A DNA stretch of 64,000 bases, from contig NZ_OZ257242.1 in NCBI RefSeq assembly GCF_965279465.1, positions 1,364,001-1,428,000 of the forward strand, in the 5' to 3' direction. The stretch comes from Reyranella sp965279465 (GTDB taxonomy: Bacteria > Pseudomonadota > Alphaproteobacteria > Reyranellales > Reyranellaceae). The translations under genes were made by a program, and so were the position numbers. Below the pieces are notes generated by a model that was not told the DNA's origin, did not search any database, and saw nothing but the letters and a program-made list of their open reading frames with translations. Positions 8,068-16,244 of the stretch are shown here, in pieces. Within the stretch, counting starts at the first letter, position 1, and each line of letters starts with the position of its first letter.

Positions 8068-8487
8068 ATGGCGAATCTCAAGGGATCCAAGACCGAGGAC
8101 AATCTGAAGGCTGCATTCGCGGGCGAAAGCCAGGCCAATCGCCGCTATCTGTATTTCGCTCAGAAGGCCGACGTCGAGGGCTTCAACGACGTCGCCACCG
8201 TGTTCCGCTCGACGGCGGAAGGTGAGACCGGCCATGCGCATGGCCATCTCGAGTTTCTCGAGGTGAGCGGAGATCCGGCGACCGGCCTGCCGATCGGCGC
8301 GACCGACAACAACCTCAAGGCCGCGATCGCGGGCGAGACGCACGAATATACCGACATGTATCCGGGTATGGCGCGGACTGCGCGCGAGGAAGGCTTCGGC
8401 GAGATCGCCGACTGGTTCGAGACCCTCGCGAAGGCCGAGAAGAGCCACGCTGGCCGCTTCCAGAAGGCCCTCGACACGATGGCCTGA
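8068..8487 (+). CDS. Rubrerythrin (erythrin-type, diiron only)
   Basis: Rubrerythrins are diiron proteins that reduce hydrogen peroxide and protect iron enzymes. The 139-residue protein carries ferritin-like helices with AFAGESQANRRYLYFAQKA, EGETGHAHGH, AIAGETHEYTDMYP and AKAEKSHAGRF, the Glu and ExxH ligands of the diiron site. It lacks the C-terminal rubredoxin domain of classical rubrerythrin, so another protein must supply electrons. The Fe-S oxidoreductase immediately downstream is an obvious candidate. AGGAG precedes the ATG. Expression is probably set by Irr through the ICE box at 7991. Confidence 0.92.
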   Translation: MANLKGSKTEDNLKAAFAGESQANRRYLYFAQKADVEGFNDVATVFRSTAEGETGHAHGHLEFLEVSGDPATGLPIGATDNNLKAAIAGETHEYTDMYPGMARTAREEGFGEIADWFETLAKAEKSHAGRFQKALDTMA

Positions 8488-8507
8488 ACGGGCCGCCGGG
8501 TTACGAA

Positions 8508-8532
8508 GGGGACCCGTCCGGGTCCCCTTTTT
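8508..8532 (+). terminator. Rho-independent terminator after rubrerythrin
   Basis: GGGGACCC-GTCC-GGGTCCCC forms a perfect 8-bp stem with a 4-base loop and is followed by five T. It lies between rubrerythrin and the Fe-S oxidoreductase, so the downstream genes either depend on read-through or have their own promoter. Confidence 0.88.
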
Positions 8533-8579
8533 CGTCCGACGTCTTTTGGCGAAGCGACCCCTAGCGAAGCGATTGACCC

Positions 8580-9938
8580 ATGCGCGAAGGCAGCCTCGAA
8601 GCCCCGACCCGCCACGCCCTCGACTGGCAGAGCCCCTGGTTCTGGGACGAGGCCGCGCTCGAAAAGGAAATGGAGCGGGTCTTCGACATCTGCCACGGCT
8701 GCCGACGCTGCTTCAATCTGTGCGACTCCTTCCCGCGCCTGTTCGACTTGATCGACAACGGTCCGACCGGCGAGGTCGACGGTGTGCCGAAGGAGAAATA
8801 CGCCGACGTCGAGCAGGCCTGCACGCTCTGCGACATGTGCTTCATGACCAAGTGCCCGTACGTGCCGCCGCATGCGTGGAACGTCGACTTCCCGCATCTG
8901 ATGCTGCGTCATCGCGCCGTCCAGGCGCGCAAGCACGGGATCGGCTTCGTCGAGAACCGGCTGGCCGAGACCGACCTCGTCGGCCGGCTCGGCACCTTCG
9001 CAGCCCCCCTAATCAACTGGGCGATCGACGAGCGCAACCAGGCGACGCGCCGGACGCTGGAAAACGTCGCCGGCATTCATCATGGCGCGCGCCTGCCCAA
9101 ACAGGCGGCGGAGACCTTCGAACAGCTGGCCCATCGTGAGCCGGTCGAGATCAACAAGGCCGCACCGGCCTACGGCAAGCGCAAGGCGGTGCTGTACGCC
9201 ACATGCTTCGTGAACTTCCACAGCACCGCGATCGGCGCGGCGACGCTGGCCGTGCTGGCTCGGAACGGCGTCCAAGCCGAGGTCGTGCATCCGGCATGCT
9301 GCGGCATGCCCAAGCTCGAGCTGGGCGATCTTGAGACGGTCGCCGCCGCAGCCCGCACGGTTTCCGAGGCGCTGCTGCCGTGGGTCGACAAGGGCTACGA
9401 CATCGTGGCGCTGACGCCGTCCTGCGCGCTTATGCTGAAGTTCGAATGGCCGCTGATCCTGCCCGGGGATCCCGCCATCGCGCGGCTCTCCCGGGCGACC
9501 TTCGATCTCTCCGAATACGTCGTCGACATCGCCAAGAAGCATGGCTTGGCTGAAGGCCTGGCCCCGGTCGAGGGCGGCGTCAGCCTGCATCTCGCCTGCC
9601 ACGCGCGGGCGCAGAACATGGGTGCGAAGGGCGCGGAGATGCTGCGCCTCATTCCCAAGACGCGGGTCGCGGTGATCGAGCGCTGTAGCGGCCATGGCGG
9701 CATCTGGGGCACGCGGACCGAGAACTTCGATATCGCCGTGAAGGTCGGCAAGCCGGCGGCGCAGGCGGCGCTGAAGAACAATACCAGCCACGTCGCGTCG
9801 GAATGTCCGTTGGCGGCCGAGCATCTGGTCCAGGTGATGGAAATGGCCGAGGGCCAGGAGACGCCCAAGCCGTTCCGCGCCGATCATCCGATCGAGATTT
9901 TCGCCCGCGCCTACGGGCTGACGGAGCAATCGTCATGA
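8580..9938 (+). CDS. Fe-S oxidoreductase with two [4Fe-4S] motifs and CCG domain (GlpC/HdrD-like)
   Basis: The N-terminal ferredoxin part of this 452-residue protein has CHGCRRCFNLC at residues 38-48 and CTLCDMCFMTKCP at 81-93, two [4Fe-4S] ligand sets. The C-terminal half has cysteine-rich CCG-type segments (HPACCGMPKLELG, HLACHARAQNMG, ERCSGHGG) as in heterodisulfide-reductase and GlpC proteins. It probably moves electrons from an unknown donor to a neighbouring protein. Its place after an erythrin-type rubrerythrin without rubredoxin, and its overlap with the DUF3501 gene (ATGA at 9935), suggest a three-protein peroxide-reducing unit. The physical partnership is inferred. Confidence 0.88.
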   Translation: MREGSLEAPTRHALDWQSPWFWDEAALEKEMERVFDICHGCRRCFNLCDSFPRLFDLIDNGPTGEVDGVPKEKYADVEQACTLCDMCFMTKCPYVPPHAWNVDFPHLMLRHRAVQARKHGIGFVENRLAETDLVGRLGTFAAPLINWAIDERNQATRRTLENVAGIHHGARLPKQAAETFEQLAHREPVEINKAAPAYGKRKAVLYATCFVNFHSTAIGAATLAVLARNGVQAEVVHPACCGMPKLELGDLETVAAAARTVSEALLPWVDKGYDIVALTPSCALMLKFEWPLILPGDPAIARLSRATFDLSEYVVDIAKKHGLAEGLAPVEGGVSLHLACHARAQNMGAKGAEMLRLIPKTRVAVIERCSGHGGIWGTRTENFDIAVKVGKPAAQAALKNNTSHVASECPLAAEHLVQVMEMAEGQETPKPFRADHPIEIFARAYGLTEQSS

Positions 9939-10522
9939 CGCTGCGCAAGATCGAGCCTTCGGCCATCATCCCGATCACCGAGTACGGCCCCCTGCGCGCC
10001 GAGCGGCGCAGGCGCATGTCGGAGATCAAGAAGGATCGCCGGCTCGAGGTCGGGCCCTTCGCGACCTTCTATTTCGAGTCCTACGACACCATGCTGCACC
10101 AGGTGCACGAGATGCTCTTCATCGAGAAGGGCGGCGCCGAGCAGCTTCCCGACGAGCTCGCCGCCTACAACCCGCTGATCCCGCAGGGCAGCGAACTGGT
10201 GGCGACGGTGATGTTCGAGATCGACGACCCGGTCCGCCGCGCGCGGGTGCTGGGCATGCTGGGCGGGATCGAGCACAAGGCCTTCCTGCGGGTCGGCGCC
10301 GATACGATCCGCGCCGTGGCGGAGGAGGATCAGGAACGCACGCGCGACGACGGCAAGGCGTCATCGGTGCAGTTCATGCGCTTTCCCTTCACCGCGACAC
10401 AGGTCGAGGCGTTCCGCGGCGGTGCCGGCGACGTGATCGTGGGCTTCGATCATCCCAACTACGGCCACATGGCGGTGATGCCGCCGGCCGTGCGCCAAGC
10501 GCTGTCGAGGGACTTCGCCTGA
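9935..10522 (+). CDS. DUF3501 family protein
   Basis: This 195-residue protein starts at ATG 9935, overlapping the previous stop by four bases. It begins MTLRKIEPSAIIPITEYG and has the family's conserved LEVGPFATFYFES and HQVHEMLFIEKGG region. It has no membrane segment and no cysteine motif. DUF3501 genes accompany rubrerythrin and Fe-S oxidoreductase genes in many alpha- and betaproteobacteria, but their biochemical role is unknown. The His and Glu residues in the HQVHEM region could bind metal. It converges with the TonB-like gene with a 1-bp gap. Confidence 0.85.
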   Translation: MTLRKIEPSAIIPITEYGPLRAERRRRMSEIKKDRRLEVGPFATFYFESYDTMLHQVHEMLFIEKGGAEQLPDELAAYNPLIPQGSELVATVMFEIDDPVRRARVLGMLGGIEHKAFLRVGADTIRAVAEEDQERTRDDGKASSVQFMRFPFTATQVEAFRGGAGDVIVGFDHPNYGHMAVMPPAVRQALSRDFA

Positions 10523-10523
10523 A

Positions 10524-11699
10524 TTAGCGCCGGGCGGCGATCGGCTGGGTGAACACCACCTGGCTGCCGGGAATTTCCGGAGGCAGGGGCGGATAGGGTG
10601 ACGCTGCCCTGAGCGACTCCAGCAATCCCCTGTCGAGGGCGATCACACCGCTTGACTGCACGATGCTGGCATCCACCAGGCGGCCGTCGCGCGCGATGAC
10701 GAAGCGCAGGACGACGGTCCCGCCTTCATTCTTCTGGCGCAGGTCGGGCAGGTACTGGGAGAACTTCCGGATGACCTGCCAGAGATAGGCGTCCTTGATC
10801 CGCGTGCTGGCCGCATTCTGTGCGGGGTTGACGAGTGTCGAGGTCGCCGCGCCGGTCGACGGTTGCTGACGAGGCGTCGATGACAGAGGCGAATGCTGGA
10901 GCGGCGAGGGCGATGGCCCGCGGGGCTGCGGCGCCGTGTGCTGCGGCGGAGGAGACGGTCGGGGCGGTGCCGGTGGCGGCGGCAACACTCGGGCGAAATC
11001 GCGCATCGACAGCGGGGCCGGAGGCGCCTCCACCGGAGGAATCATCTTCTCGAGCGATGGCTCCGGCGCAGCAGGGGTCGGTGGCGGCTCAGGCGGCGGG
11101 GCAGCGGCGGCTTCCTGCTGCGGCGCGGCCGGCGGTTCCGGAGCCTGCGCGGTCGACTGGTCGGGTTCGGGTGTCGGCTCGGCAGCTTGCGCAACGGGCT
11201 TGGGAGGTTCCGGCTTCGGCTCGGAGGGCTGTACGGCCGGCTTCGGCGGTTCTGGCGTCGGCTCCGGTACCGGCGTGGCCAGCTTTGGTGGCTCGAGCGA
11301 CGGCTTTGCCTCCGGTGGTTCCGGTGGCAGGCCAAGAGGATCACGCGTTGCCACGGACGGCTGTGGCGTGGGTCGCGGTTGCGGTGCCGCGGCGGCGGGC
11401 GGCGGTGGGGCCGGTGGCTCAGGGGCTTGCTCGGCCAGCGGGGTTGGCAAGGGCGTCGGGAGAGGAGCGGGCGGTGGCGGTGGTTTCACCATCTCCAGCG
11501 CAGGCGGCGGCGTCTCTTGTGGCGGCTTCGACTCCTCCATCGTGATCTCGATGGCATCGTCCTCGATGTCGTGGCGATGCAGCGGCGAGATCCACCAGAC
11601 GGCAAGTGCAGCCACCCCGTGCAGCGCGGCCGCCAGGACGGCGGCCACGAGCGACATGTGGTCGGAACGGACGTAGGAGGCGCTGACGGCGTGGGCCAC
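10524..11699 (-). CDS. TonB-like energy transducer with long proline-rich linker
   Basis: The 391 residues are arranged like TonB: a short cytoplasmic start, one membrane helix (SLVAAVLAAALHGVAALAVWW, about 16-36), a Pro/Glu/Ala-rich periplasmic linker of about 220 residues, and a C-terminal TonB domain from about 300 (AYLWQVIRKFSQYLPDLR, GTVVLRFVIARDGRLVDASIVQSSG, YPPLPPEI). TonB couples the proton motive force to outer-membrane iron or vitamin receptors. No exbB, exbD or receptor gene is nearby. The start is GTG at 11699 with a weak ribosome site; an in-frame ATG at about residue 15 is an alternative. The irr/rubrerythrin neighbourhood fits a role in iron uptake. Confidence 0.85.
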   Translation of the reverse strand: MAHAVSASYVRSDHMSLVAAVLAAALHGVAALAVWWISPLHRHDIEDDAIEITMEESKPPQETPPPALEMVKPPPPPAPLPTPLPTPLAEQAPEPPAPPPPAAAAPQPRPTPQPSVATRDPLGLPPEPPEAKPSLEPPKLATPVPEPTPEPPKPAVQPSEPKPEPPKPVAQAAEPTPEPDQSTAQAPEPPAAPQQEAAAAPPPEPPPTPAAPEPSLEKMIPPVEAPPAPLSMRDFARVLPPPPAPPRPSPPPQHTAPQPRGPSPSPLQHSPLSSTPRQQPSTGAATSTLVNPAQNAASTRIKDAYLWQVIRKFSQYLPDLRQKNEGGTVVLRFVIARDGRLVDASIVQSSGVIALDRGLLESLRAASPYPPLPPEIPGSQVVFTQPIAARR

Positions 11700-11734
11700 G
11701 GTGACCCCGTTCTAAGCGGCGGCTGGGCCTGCCG

Positions 11735-12256
11735 CTAGTTTATCGGTTCGGATTTGTAGACGCCCCACATGTCTGCCCGTTCAAGCCAGCCACTGACGCT
11801 GGAGACCTTCACGCGGCACCACTCGCCGGAGCAGGAGCGGATCTCGCCCATCACCTCGGGCTCGAGCTTGGCGATCACCTCTGCCGCAGGGGCCGGTGTC
11901 TTGTGCAGGCTGGCGGCTTTCGATGGGATGATGAAGCTTCGCTTGCCGGTCAACAGGCTCTGGTGAACCCAGCCGCTGGCGCCCTGCCAGTCCCTGATTT
12001 TGCGCCAGTTCTCGTACTCGGCGACGATCTCGACCGGCATGGTCTTGCGCTTGAATACCCAGTCGACGGGATAGCGCGTGCCCGGACCGGTGCGGACATT
12101 GACCTCGTCGGAGCGAAGGGAGGCGAAGCGAGGGATGGGCAGGCCCGACCCCTTGCGTTGGGCAGAACTCGCGGGATCAGCCCCCTGTGCGGGGCTGCCC
12201 AGCAAAATCAACGCAACACAGGCCGCCCAGAGCGGGAGGGATCGGCGAATTCGCAT
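11735..12256 (-). CDS. Secreted SH3-domain protein
   Basis: This 173-residue protein has a signal peptide (MRIRRSLPLWAACVALILLGSPAQGA). Two bacterial SH3-type modules follow: SDEVNVRTGPGTRYPVDWVFK...WRKIRDWQGASGWVHQSLL, then a second with SGEWCRVKVSSVSGWLERADMWGVY. It matches the alphaproteobacterial SH3 family often annotated as aspartyl-trna synthetase or YgiM-like by mistake. Such proteins bind the cell wall or other periplasmic proteins. The start at 12256 has AAGGGGG upstream. The following TonB-like gene on the same strand begins 36 bp after the stop, so co-transcription is possible. Confidence 0.85.
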   Translation of the reverse strand: MRIRRSLPLWAACVALILLGSPAQGADPASSAQRKGSGLPIPRFASLRSDEVNVRTGPGTRYPVDWVFKRKTMPVEIVAEYENWRKIRDWQGASGWVHQSLLTGKRSFIIPSKAASLHKTPAPAAEVIAKLEPEVMGEIRSCSGEWCRVKVSSVSGWLERADMWGVYKSEPIN

Positions 12257-12407
12257 TGCCCCCTTTATACCGCATTTCTTCGCTTCGGACGACAAGCAGT
12301 TGGAAACAGGAGCTCTCAACCAGTTGGAAACGCCGGCTTTTCGAGCATTCGGATAGTTGTGGCGCGCGGCTGGACAAGCGCCGAGCGGACTTGCTATCCG
12401 GGCAGGG

Positions 12408-13403
12408 ATGCCGTCCAGTCCGAAGAAGAAGCCGCTGGTGATCGTCACCCGCACCCTCCCCAGCGCGATCGAGACGCGGCTCATGGAGCTGTTCGATACG
12501 CGGCTGAATGCCGACGACAAACCGATGACCGCGCCGGAGCTGGTCGAGGCGGTCAAGACGGCGGACGTGCTGGTGCCCACGGTCACCGACCGGATCGACA
12601 GCCGGGTGCTGTCGCAGGCCGGTCCGCGTCTCAAGCTGATCGCGTCGTTCGGCACCGGCGTCGACCACATCGATCTCGACACCGCGCGGCAGCGCGGCAT
12701 CACCGTCACCAACACCCCGGGCGTGCTGACTGAAGACACGGCCGACATGACGATGGCGCTGGTGCTGGCCACGGCGCGGCGCATGGGCGCGGGCGAGCGG
12801 CTGGTGCGCGCCGGCAAGTGGACCGGCTGGAGCCCGACTGCAATGCTGGGCGGACGGCTGCTCGGCAAGCGCATGGGGATCGTCGGCATGGGACGCATCG
12901 GCCAGGCGCTGGCGCGGCGCGCGCGCGGTTTCGGGCTCTCCATCCACTACCACAATCGCAAGCGCCTCCATCCCGACGTCGAGAGCGAGCTCGAGGCGAC
13001 CTACTGGGAAAGCCTCGACCAGATGCTGGCGCGCATGGACATCGTGTCGGTCAACTGCCCGCACACGCCGGCCACGTTCCATCTCCTGTCGGCGCGGCGG
13101 TTGAAGCTGATGAAGCCGACCGCGATCATCGTCAACACTGCGCGCGGCGAGGTGATCGACGAAAACGCCATGGTGCGCATGCTGAAGGCAGGCGAGCTCG
13201 CCGGCGCCGGTCTCGACGTCTACGAGCACGAGCCGCAGGTCAATCCGAAGCTGCTCGAGCTCGACGGCGTCGTGCTGCTGCCGCACATGGGCTCGGCGAC
13301 GCTCGAGGGCCGTATCGAGATGGGCGAGAAGGTGCTGATCAACATCAAGACCTTCGCAGACGGCCACAAGCCGCCGGACCGGGTCCTCGCCACGATGTTC
13401 TAA
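12408..13403 (+). CDS. D-isomer-specific 2-hydroxyacid dehydrogenase (glyoxylate/hydroxypyruvate reductase type)
   Basis: This 331-residue enzyme reduces a 2-oxoacid to a D-2-hydroxyacid with NAD(P)H. It has the Rossmann motif GIVGMGRIGQALARRARGFG, the family signature NTPGVLTEDTADM, and the catalytic trio Arg (NTARGEVID), Glu (LDVYEHEP) and His (LLPHMGSAT). The Arg following the GxGxxG region (HYHNRKR) suggests NADP preference, as in glyoxylate and hydroxypyruvate reductases. The ATG at 12408 is preceded by GGGCAGGG. The gene is divergent from the SH3 gene and stands alone. Confidence 0.9.
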   Translation: MPSSPKKKPLVIVTRTLPSAIETRLMELFDTRLNADDKPMTAPELVEAVKTADVLVPTVTDRIDSRVLSQAGPRLKLIASFGTGVDHIDLDTARQRGITVTNTPGVLTEDTADMTMALVLATARRMGAGERLVRAGKWTGWSPTAMLGGRLLGKRMGIVGMGRIGQALARRARGFGLSIHYHNRKRLHPDVESELEATYWESLDQMLARMDIVSVNCPHTPATFHLLSARRLKLMKPTAIIVNTARGEVIDENAMVRMLKAGELAGAGLDVYEHEPQVNPKLLELDGVVLLPHMGSATLEGRIEMGEKVLINIKTFADGHKPPDRVLATMF

Positions 13404-13441
13404 GCGCATTCACATGCGCTGGCGGGCGGCAGCGCCTTCTC

Positions 13442-13469
13442 GTGATTTGGTCGTTTCCGACCAAATCAC
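13442..13469. repeat. Perfect 12-bp hairpin downstream of the dehydrogenase
   Basis: GTGATTTGGTCG-TTTC-CGACCAAATCAC is a perfect stem with a four-base loop. A flanking CGCCT/AGGCG pair could extend it. There is no T-run, so it is not a typical intrinsic terminator. The AT-rich arms differ from the GC-rich context, as expected of a small dispersed palindrome. Confidence 0.7.
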
Positions 13470-13546
13470 TGAGGCGAGAGAGCCCGCACCGTGCAGAAAA
13501 GACAAGAACGCGCCACCGGAGGGGCGCGCCCCAAGCGTAAGCGACT

Positions 13547-13870
13547 CTAACGAACGCCGGCGCGATTGACCGGCCCGCCGCGGTTCACGCCGACGCCGGG
13601 TCCCTCCGTTACGCCAACACCCGGCGCTCCGGCTCCGACTCCCGGTGCGACACCGACACCGGGCGCGCCGACACCGACGCCGGGAGCAACGCCGACACCT
13701 GCCGCTCCTGCGCCGACGCCCGGCGCGACGCCCACGCCGGGGGCGCCGACATCATGCGGCCGCACGACGCACCCGTGGGGGATGCCGACGGCCCGGCAAT
13801 AGACCTGGGCGTGGGCCACTGCGGGAACGAACGACAAGAAGAGAACTGCGAATCCAACCCTATTCAACAT
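13547..13870 (-). CDS. Small secreted PGV-repeat protein of unknown function
   Basis: The start is ATG 13870 (MLNRVGFAVLF) with CGGAGAT seven bases upstream; a further upstream ATG at 13888 is less well placed. The 107-residue product has a clear signal peptide ending in AHA. A short segment with two cysteines follows (QVYCRAVGIPHGCVVRP), and then a low-complexity tail of Gly/Val/Ala/Pro repeats with a 13-residue (39-nt) unit GVGVAPGVGxGAx, about three copies. Similar PGV-tailed secreted proteins occur in Bradyrhizobium-like bacteria without known function. A disulfide-bonded head with a flexible tail is the visible design. Confidence 0.65.
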   Translation of the reverse strand: MLNRVGFAVLFLSFVPAVAHAQVYCRAVGIPHGCVVRPHDVGAPGVGVAPGVGAGAAGVGVAPGVGVGAPGVGVAPGVGAGAPGVGVTEGPGVGVNRGGPVNRAGVR

Positions 13871-13948
13871 GATGATCTCCGATGCCACTTATAATTGTGA
13901 GTATTGTTTCGTTATCTCGTTACTGGAGAACCTACAGACCAACCGTGT

Positions 13949-14824
13949 CTAGATCTTGTCCTCCGGCACTTCAATCCGCTCTCCCGAAGGGTTCATGATC
14001 ACGTCGCGCGTCGCGCGGCCGACTTGGGCACCGATCAGGATGGTGAGCGAGGTCCAATACATCCATACCATGATCGCCGCGAAGCCGGCAGTAGCCCCGA
14101 ATGCCGAGGTGATCTGCGTCACCTCGAAGTAGTAGACCAGTGCCCGGTTGCCGAGTGCGAACAGCAGCGAGTTGACCGCGCCGCTGACCAGCGCGAAGCG
14201 CCACGGCACGCCGCCGGTCGGCAGCCACTTGTAGATCAAGGTGAAGAAGCCGGTGAGGATGCCGTAGTGGGTGAAGCTCGAGATCGCCGGGCCGATCCAT
14301 TGGCCGAGCACCGGGAAGGCTTGCAGGGCGCCGGCATAGGCCGACAGGGCAACGCTGGTCACGATGACCGCGATCAGCAGCACGCCGAGCAGCACCATCA
14401 TCACCAGCGCAAGCAGCCGCGATAGCAGGCCGGCCAGCACCGGATGGAGCCGGCGCGGGCTGGCGTCGCGCCAGATCACGTCGAACGCATCGTCGAGCTC
14501 CACGAACACGCGGCTGCCGGTGTAGAGCAGCACGGCCGCGCCGGCGAGCGCGGCGAGGCCGCCGCCGCGGAACAGGTCCTCCGAGGCGAAGCGCTGGATG
14601 CCCTTGAGGTGCTCGGGTGCGATAAGCGTGCTCAGCGCGTCGAAGATCGCCTGCTGCGCCATCAGCTTGCCGACGAACGGCTCGGCGATCGCGATGCTGA
14701 AGATCATGATCGGGCCGAGCGCGAACATCGTGTAGAAGGCCATCGCCGCGGCCGACGTCGACAGCCGGTGGGTGAAGAAGCCGTAGAACGACGTCAGGAA
14801 GATCTGCCAGAGCTTGTTCAGCAT
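13949..14824 (-). CDS. YihY/BrkB family inner-membrane protein
   Basis: The 291-residue protein has about six hydrophobic helices and the family pattern TSAAAMAFYTMFALGPIMIF near residues 24-43, GSRVFVELDDAFDVIW near 103-118, and a C-terminal VWMYWTSLTILIGAQV segment. It was once annotated as RNase BN, which is now known to be wrong. Its function is unsettled; proposed roles are transport or lipid movement, and YhdP/YihY-type anterograde phospholipid transport has been discussed for relatives. Its start overlaps the stop of the upstream acyltransferase gene by 7 bp, pointing to a shared membrane-lipid role. Confidence 0.88.
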   Translation of the reverse strand: MLNKLWQIFLTSFYGFFTHRLSTSAAAMAFYTMFALGPIMIFSIAIAEPFVGKLMAQQAIFDALSTLIAPEHLKGIQRFASEDLFRGGGLAALAGAAVLLYTGSRVFVELDDAFDVIWRDASPRRLHPVLAGLLSRLLALVMMVLLGVLLIAVIVTSVALSAYAGALQAFPVLGQWIGPAISSFTHYGILTGFFTLIYKWLPTGGVPWRFALVSGAVNSLLFALGNRALVYYFEVTQITSAFGATAGFAAIMVWMYWTSLTILIGAQVGRATRDVIMNPSGERIEVPEDKI

Positions 14825-16230
14825 CGAGAGCGCAAGTGTGCCACCGAATTGGCATAGTAGGCGAGCAATGGCCGCTCCGCCGCCACCATCGTGAACAAAC
14901 CGTCACGCTCCTCGACGAGGTTGCGCAGCGCCAGCATGCGCAGGCCGACATGGATGGCGTAGTCGCGATCCCCGCGCGGCACATATAGCCGCGCACCGTT
15001 ACATTCGAAATGCGCCATCAGCCTGCCGGCCCGCACCTTGAGCTCGAGCTCGTCGACCGGCGCCTCGGCGTCGATCAGCACGGTGGCGATCAGTGACACC
15101 GGCAGCACCGGCACCAGGCGCGCCACTTCCGCCATCACGTCGGCGGCAAGCCGACCGATGACCTCGAAGCGGCGATCCTTGTCGAGAGGGCGCAGGTCGC
15201 CGCCGTGGGCGGCCAGCCAGTCGCGCGCCGAGACCGGCCGGCCGAAGTTCACGCAGGCGTAACCGAAGCGGTACCAGCGGCTGCGCAGCATCAGGCCGAA
15301 CTGGCCGAGCCAGAACCGCAGGGTCGTGTGCGCGGCGAACCAGACGCCGCGCCGCGGCAGCTCGCGGTCGAGCGAGCGGAGCAGCGTGCGATCCTCCAGC
15401 ACGCGGTCGTAGTTCAGCGCCACCGGTACGAAGACAATGTCGTGCGCGCCCTGCGGATCGAACGACTTCAGCATGTAGTCGTAGAGGCCGAGCTTGGGCT
15501 CGCGCAGCTTCCCGTCGCGCGACAGGCCGCCTTCGGGATACATCGCCTGCGCCACGCCAGCTTCGGTCGCCATATGGACATAACGTTCCAGCACCCGGCG
15601 ATAGATCGGACTATTCGAGTTGCGGCGCACGAAATAGGCGCCCATCGAGCGGATCAGCTGCTGCAGTGGCCAGATGCGGGCCCATTCGCCGACGGCGTAG
15701 GACAGCGCCGTGCGCTCCGCCGCCAGGAAGGCGACCAGCACGTAATCCATGTTGCTGCGGTGGTTCATGACGAACACCACCGTCGTACCGGGCGCCACGC
15801 CAGCCAGGGTTTTCTCGTCGGCGAAGCCCAGTCGCACGCGATAGAAGAACTGGGCGACGGTGCGGGCCAGCGAATAGCCGATGCGGAAGTAGATATAGGC
15901 GTTGAAGGTCGGCACGATCTCGCGCGCGTAGCGCTGGACCTCCGCCATCGCGACTTCGCGCGGCAAGTTGGCGGTGCGCGCGTGCTCGTTTGCGGCGGCC
16001 ACGACTTGCGGGTCGTAGACCAGCCGGTCGATCAGCACTTGCCGCTTGGTGAGCTGGAACGGCTTGATCTCGACATCGAGCCGCCGGTTGACGCGGTCGA
16101 TCAGGCGGTTGAGGCGGCGGCGCAGGAACCAACGCGCGCTCGGGATCAGCAGCCGATCGAGCAGCGACCACAGCGCGAAGGCCACGATGGCCAGGAACAG
16201 CCAGAGCGGGACGGAGACCGGCTCGCCCAT
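14818..16230 (-). CDS. PlsB-like glycerol-3-phosphate acyltransferase family protein
   Basis: The 470 residues include an N-terminal membrane anchor (VPLWLFLAIVAFALWSLL). A PlsC/PlsB acyltransferase domain follows with the HX4D motif in NHRSNMDYVLVAF, the FVRRNSNSP region and YPEGGLSRDGKLREPKLG. The size and the LREPKLGLYDYM block resemble the PlsB branch rather than short PlsC proteins, so acylation of glycerol-3-phosphate or lysophosphatidate at the inner membrane is likely. It is shorter than E. coli PlsB (about 800). It is translationally coupled to the downstream BrkB gene. Confidence 0.82.
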   Translation of the reverse strand: MGEPVSVPLWLFLAIVAFALWSLLDRLLIPSARWFLRRRLNRLIDRVNRRLDVEIKPFQLTKRQVLIDRLVYDPQVVAAANEHARTANLPREVAMAEVQRYAREIVPTFNAYIYFRIGYSLARTVAQFFYRVRLGFADEKTLAGVAPGTTVVFVMNHRSNMDYVLVAFLAAERTALSYAVGEWARIWPLQQLIRSMGAYFVRRNSNSPIYRRVLERYVHMATEAGVAQAMYPEGGLSRDGKLREPKLGLYDYMLKSFDPQGAHDIVFVPVALNYDRVLEDRTLLRSLDRELPRRGVWFAAHTTLRFWLGQFGLMLRSRWYRFGYACVNFGRPVSARDWLAAHGGDLRPLDKDRRFEVIGRLAADVMAEVARLVPVLPVSLIATVLIDAEAPVDELELKVRAGRLMAHFECNGARLYVPRGDRDYAIHVGLRMLALRNLVEERDGLFTMVAAERPLLAYYANSVAHLRSRC

Positions 16231-16244
16231 GGCCGGACCCCCGA

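Noticed and set aside
13600..13760. Short regular repeats that might be a CRISPR array
   Set aside because: The 39-nt units are direct coding repeats without spacers and belong to the PGV protein.
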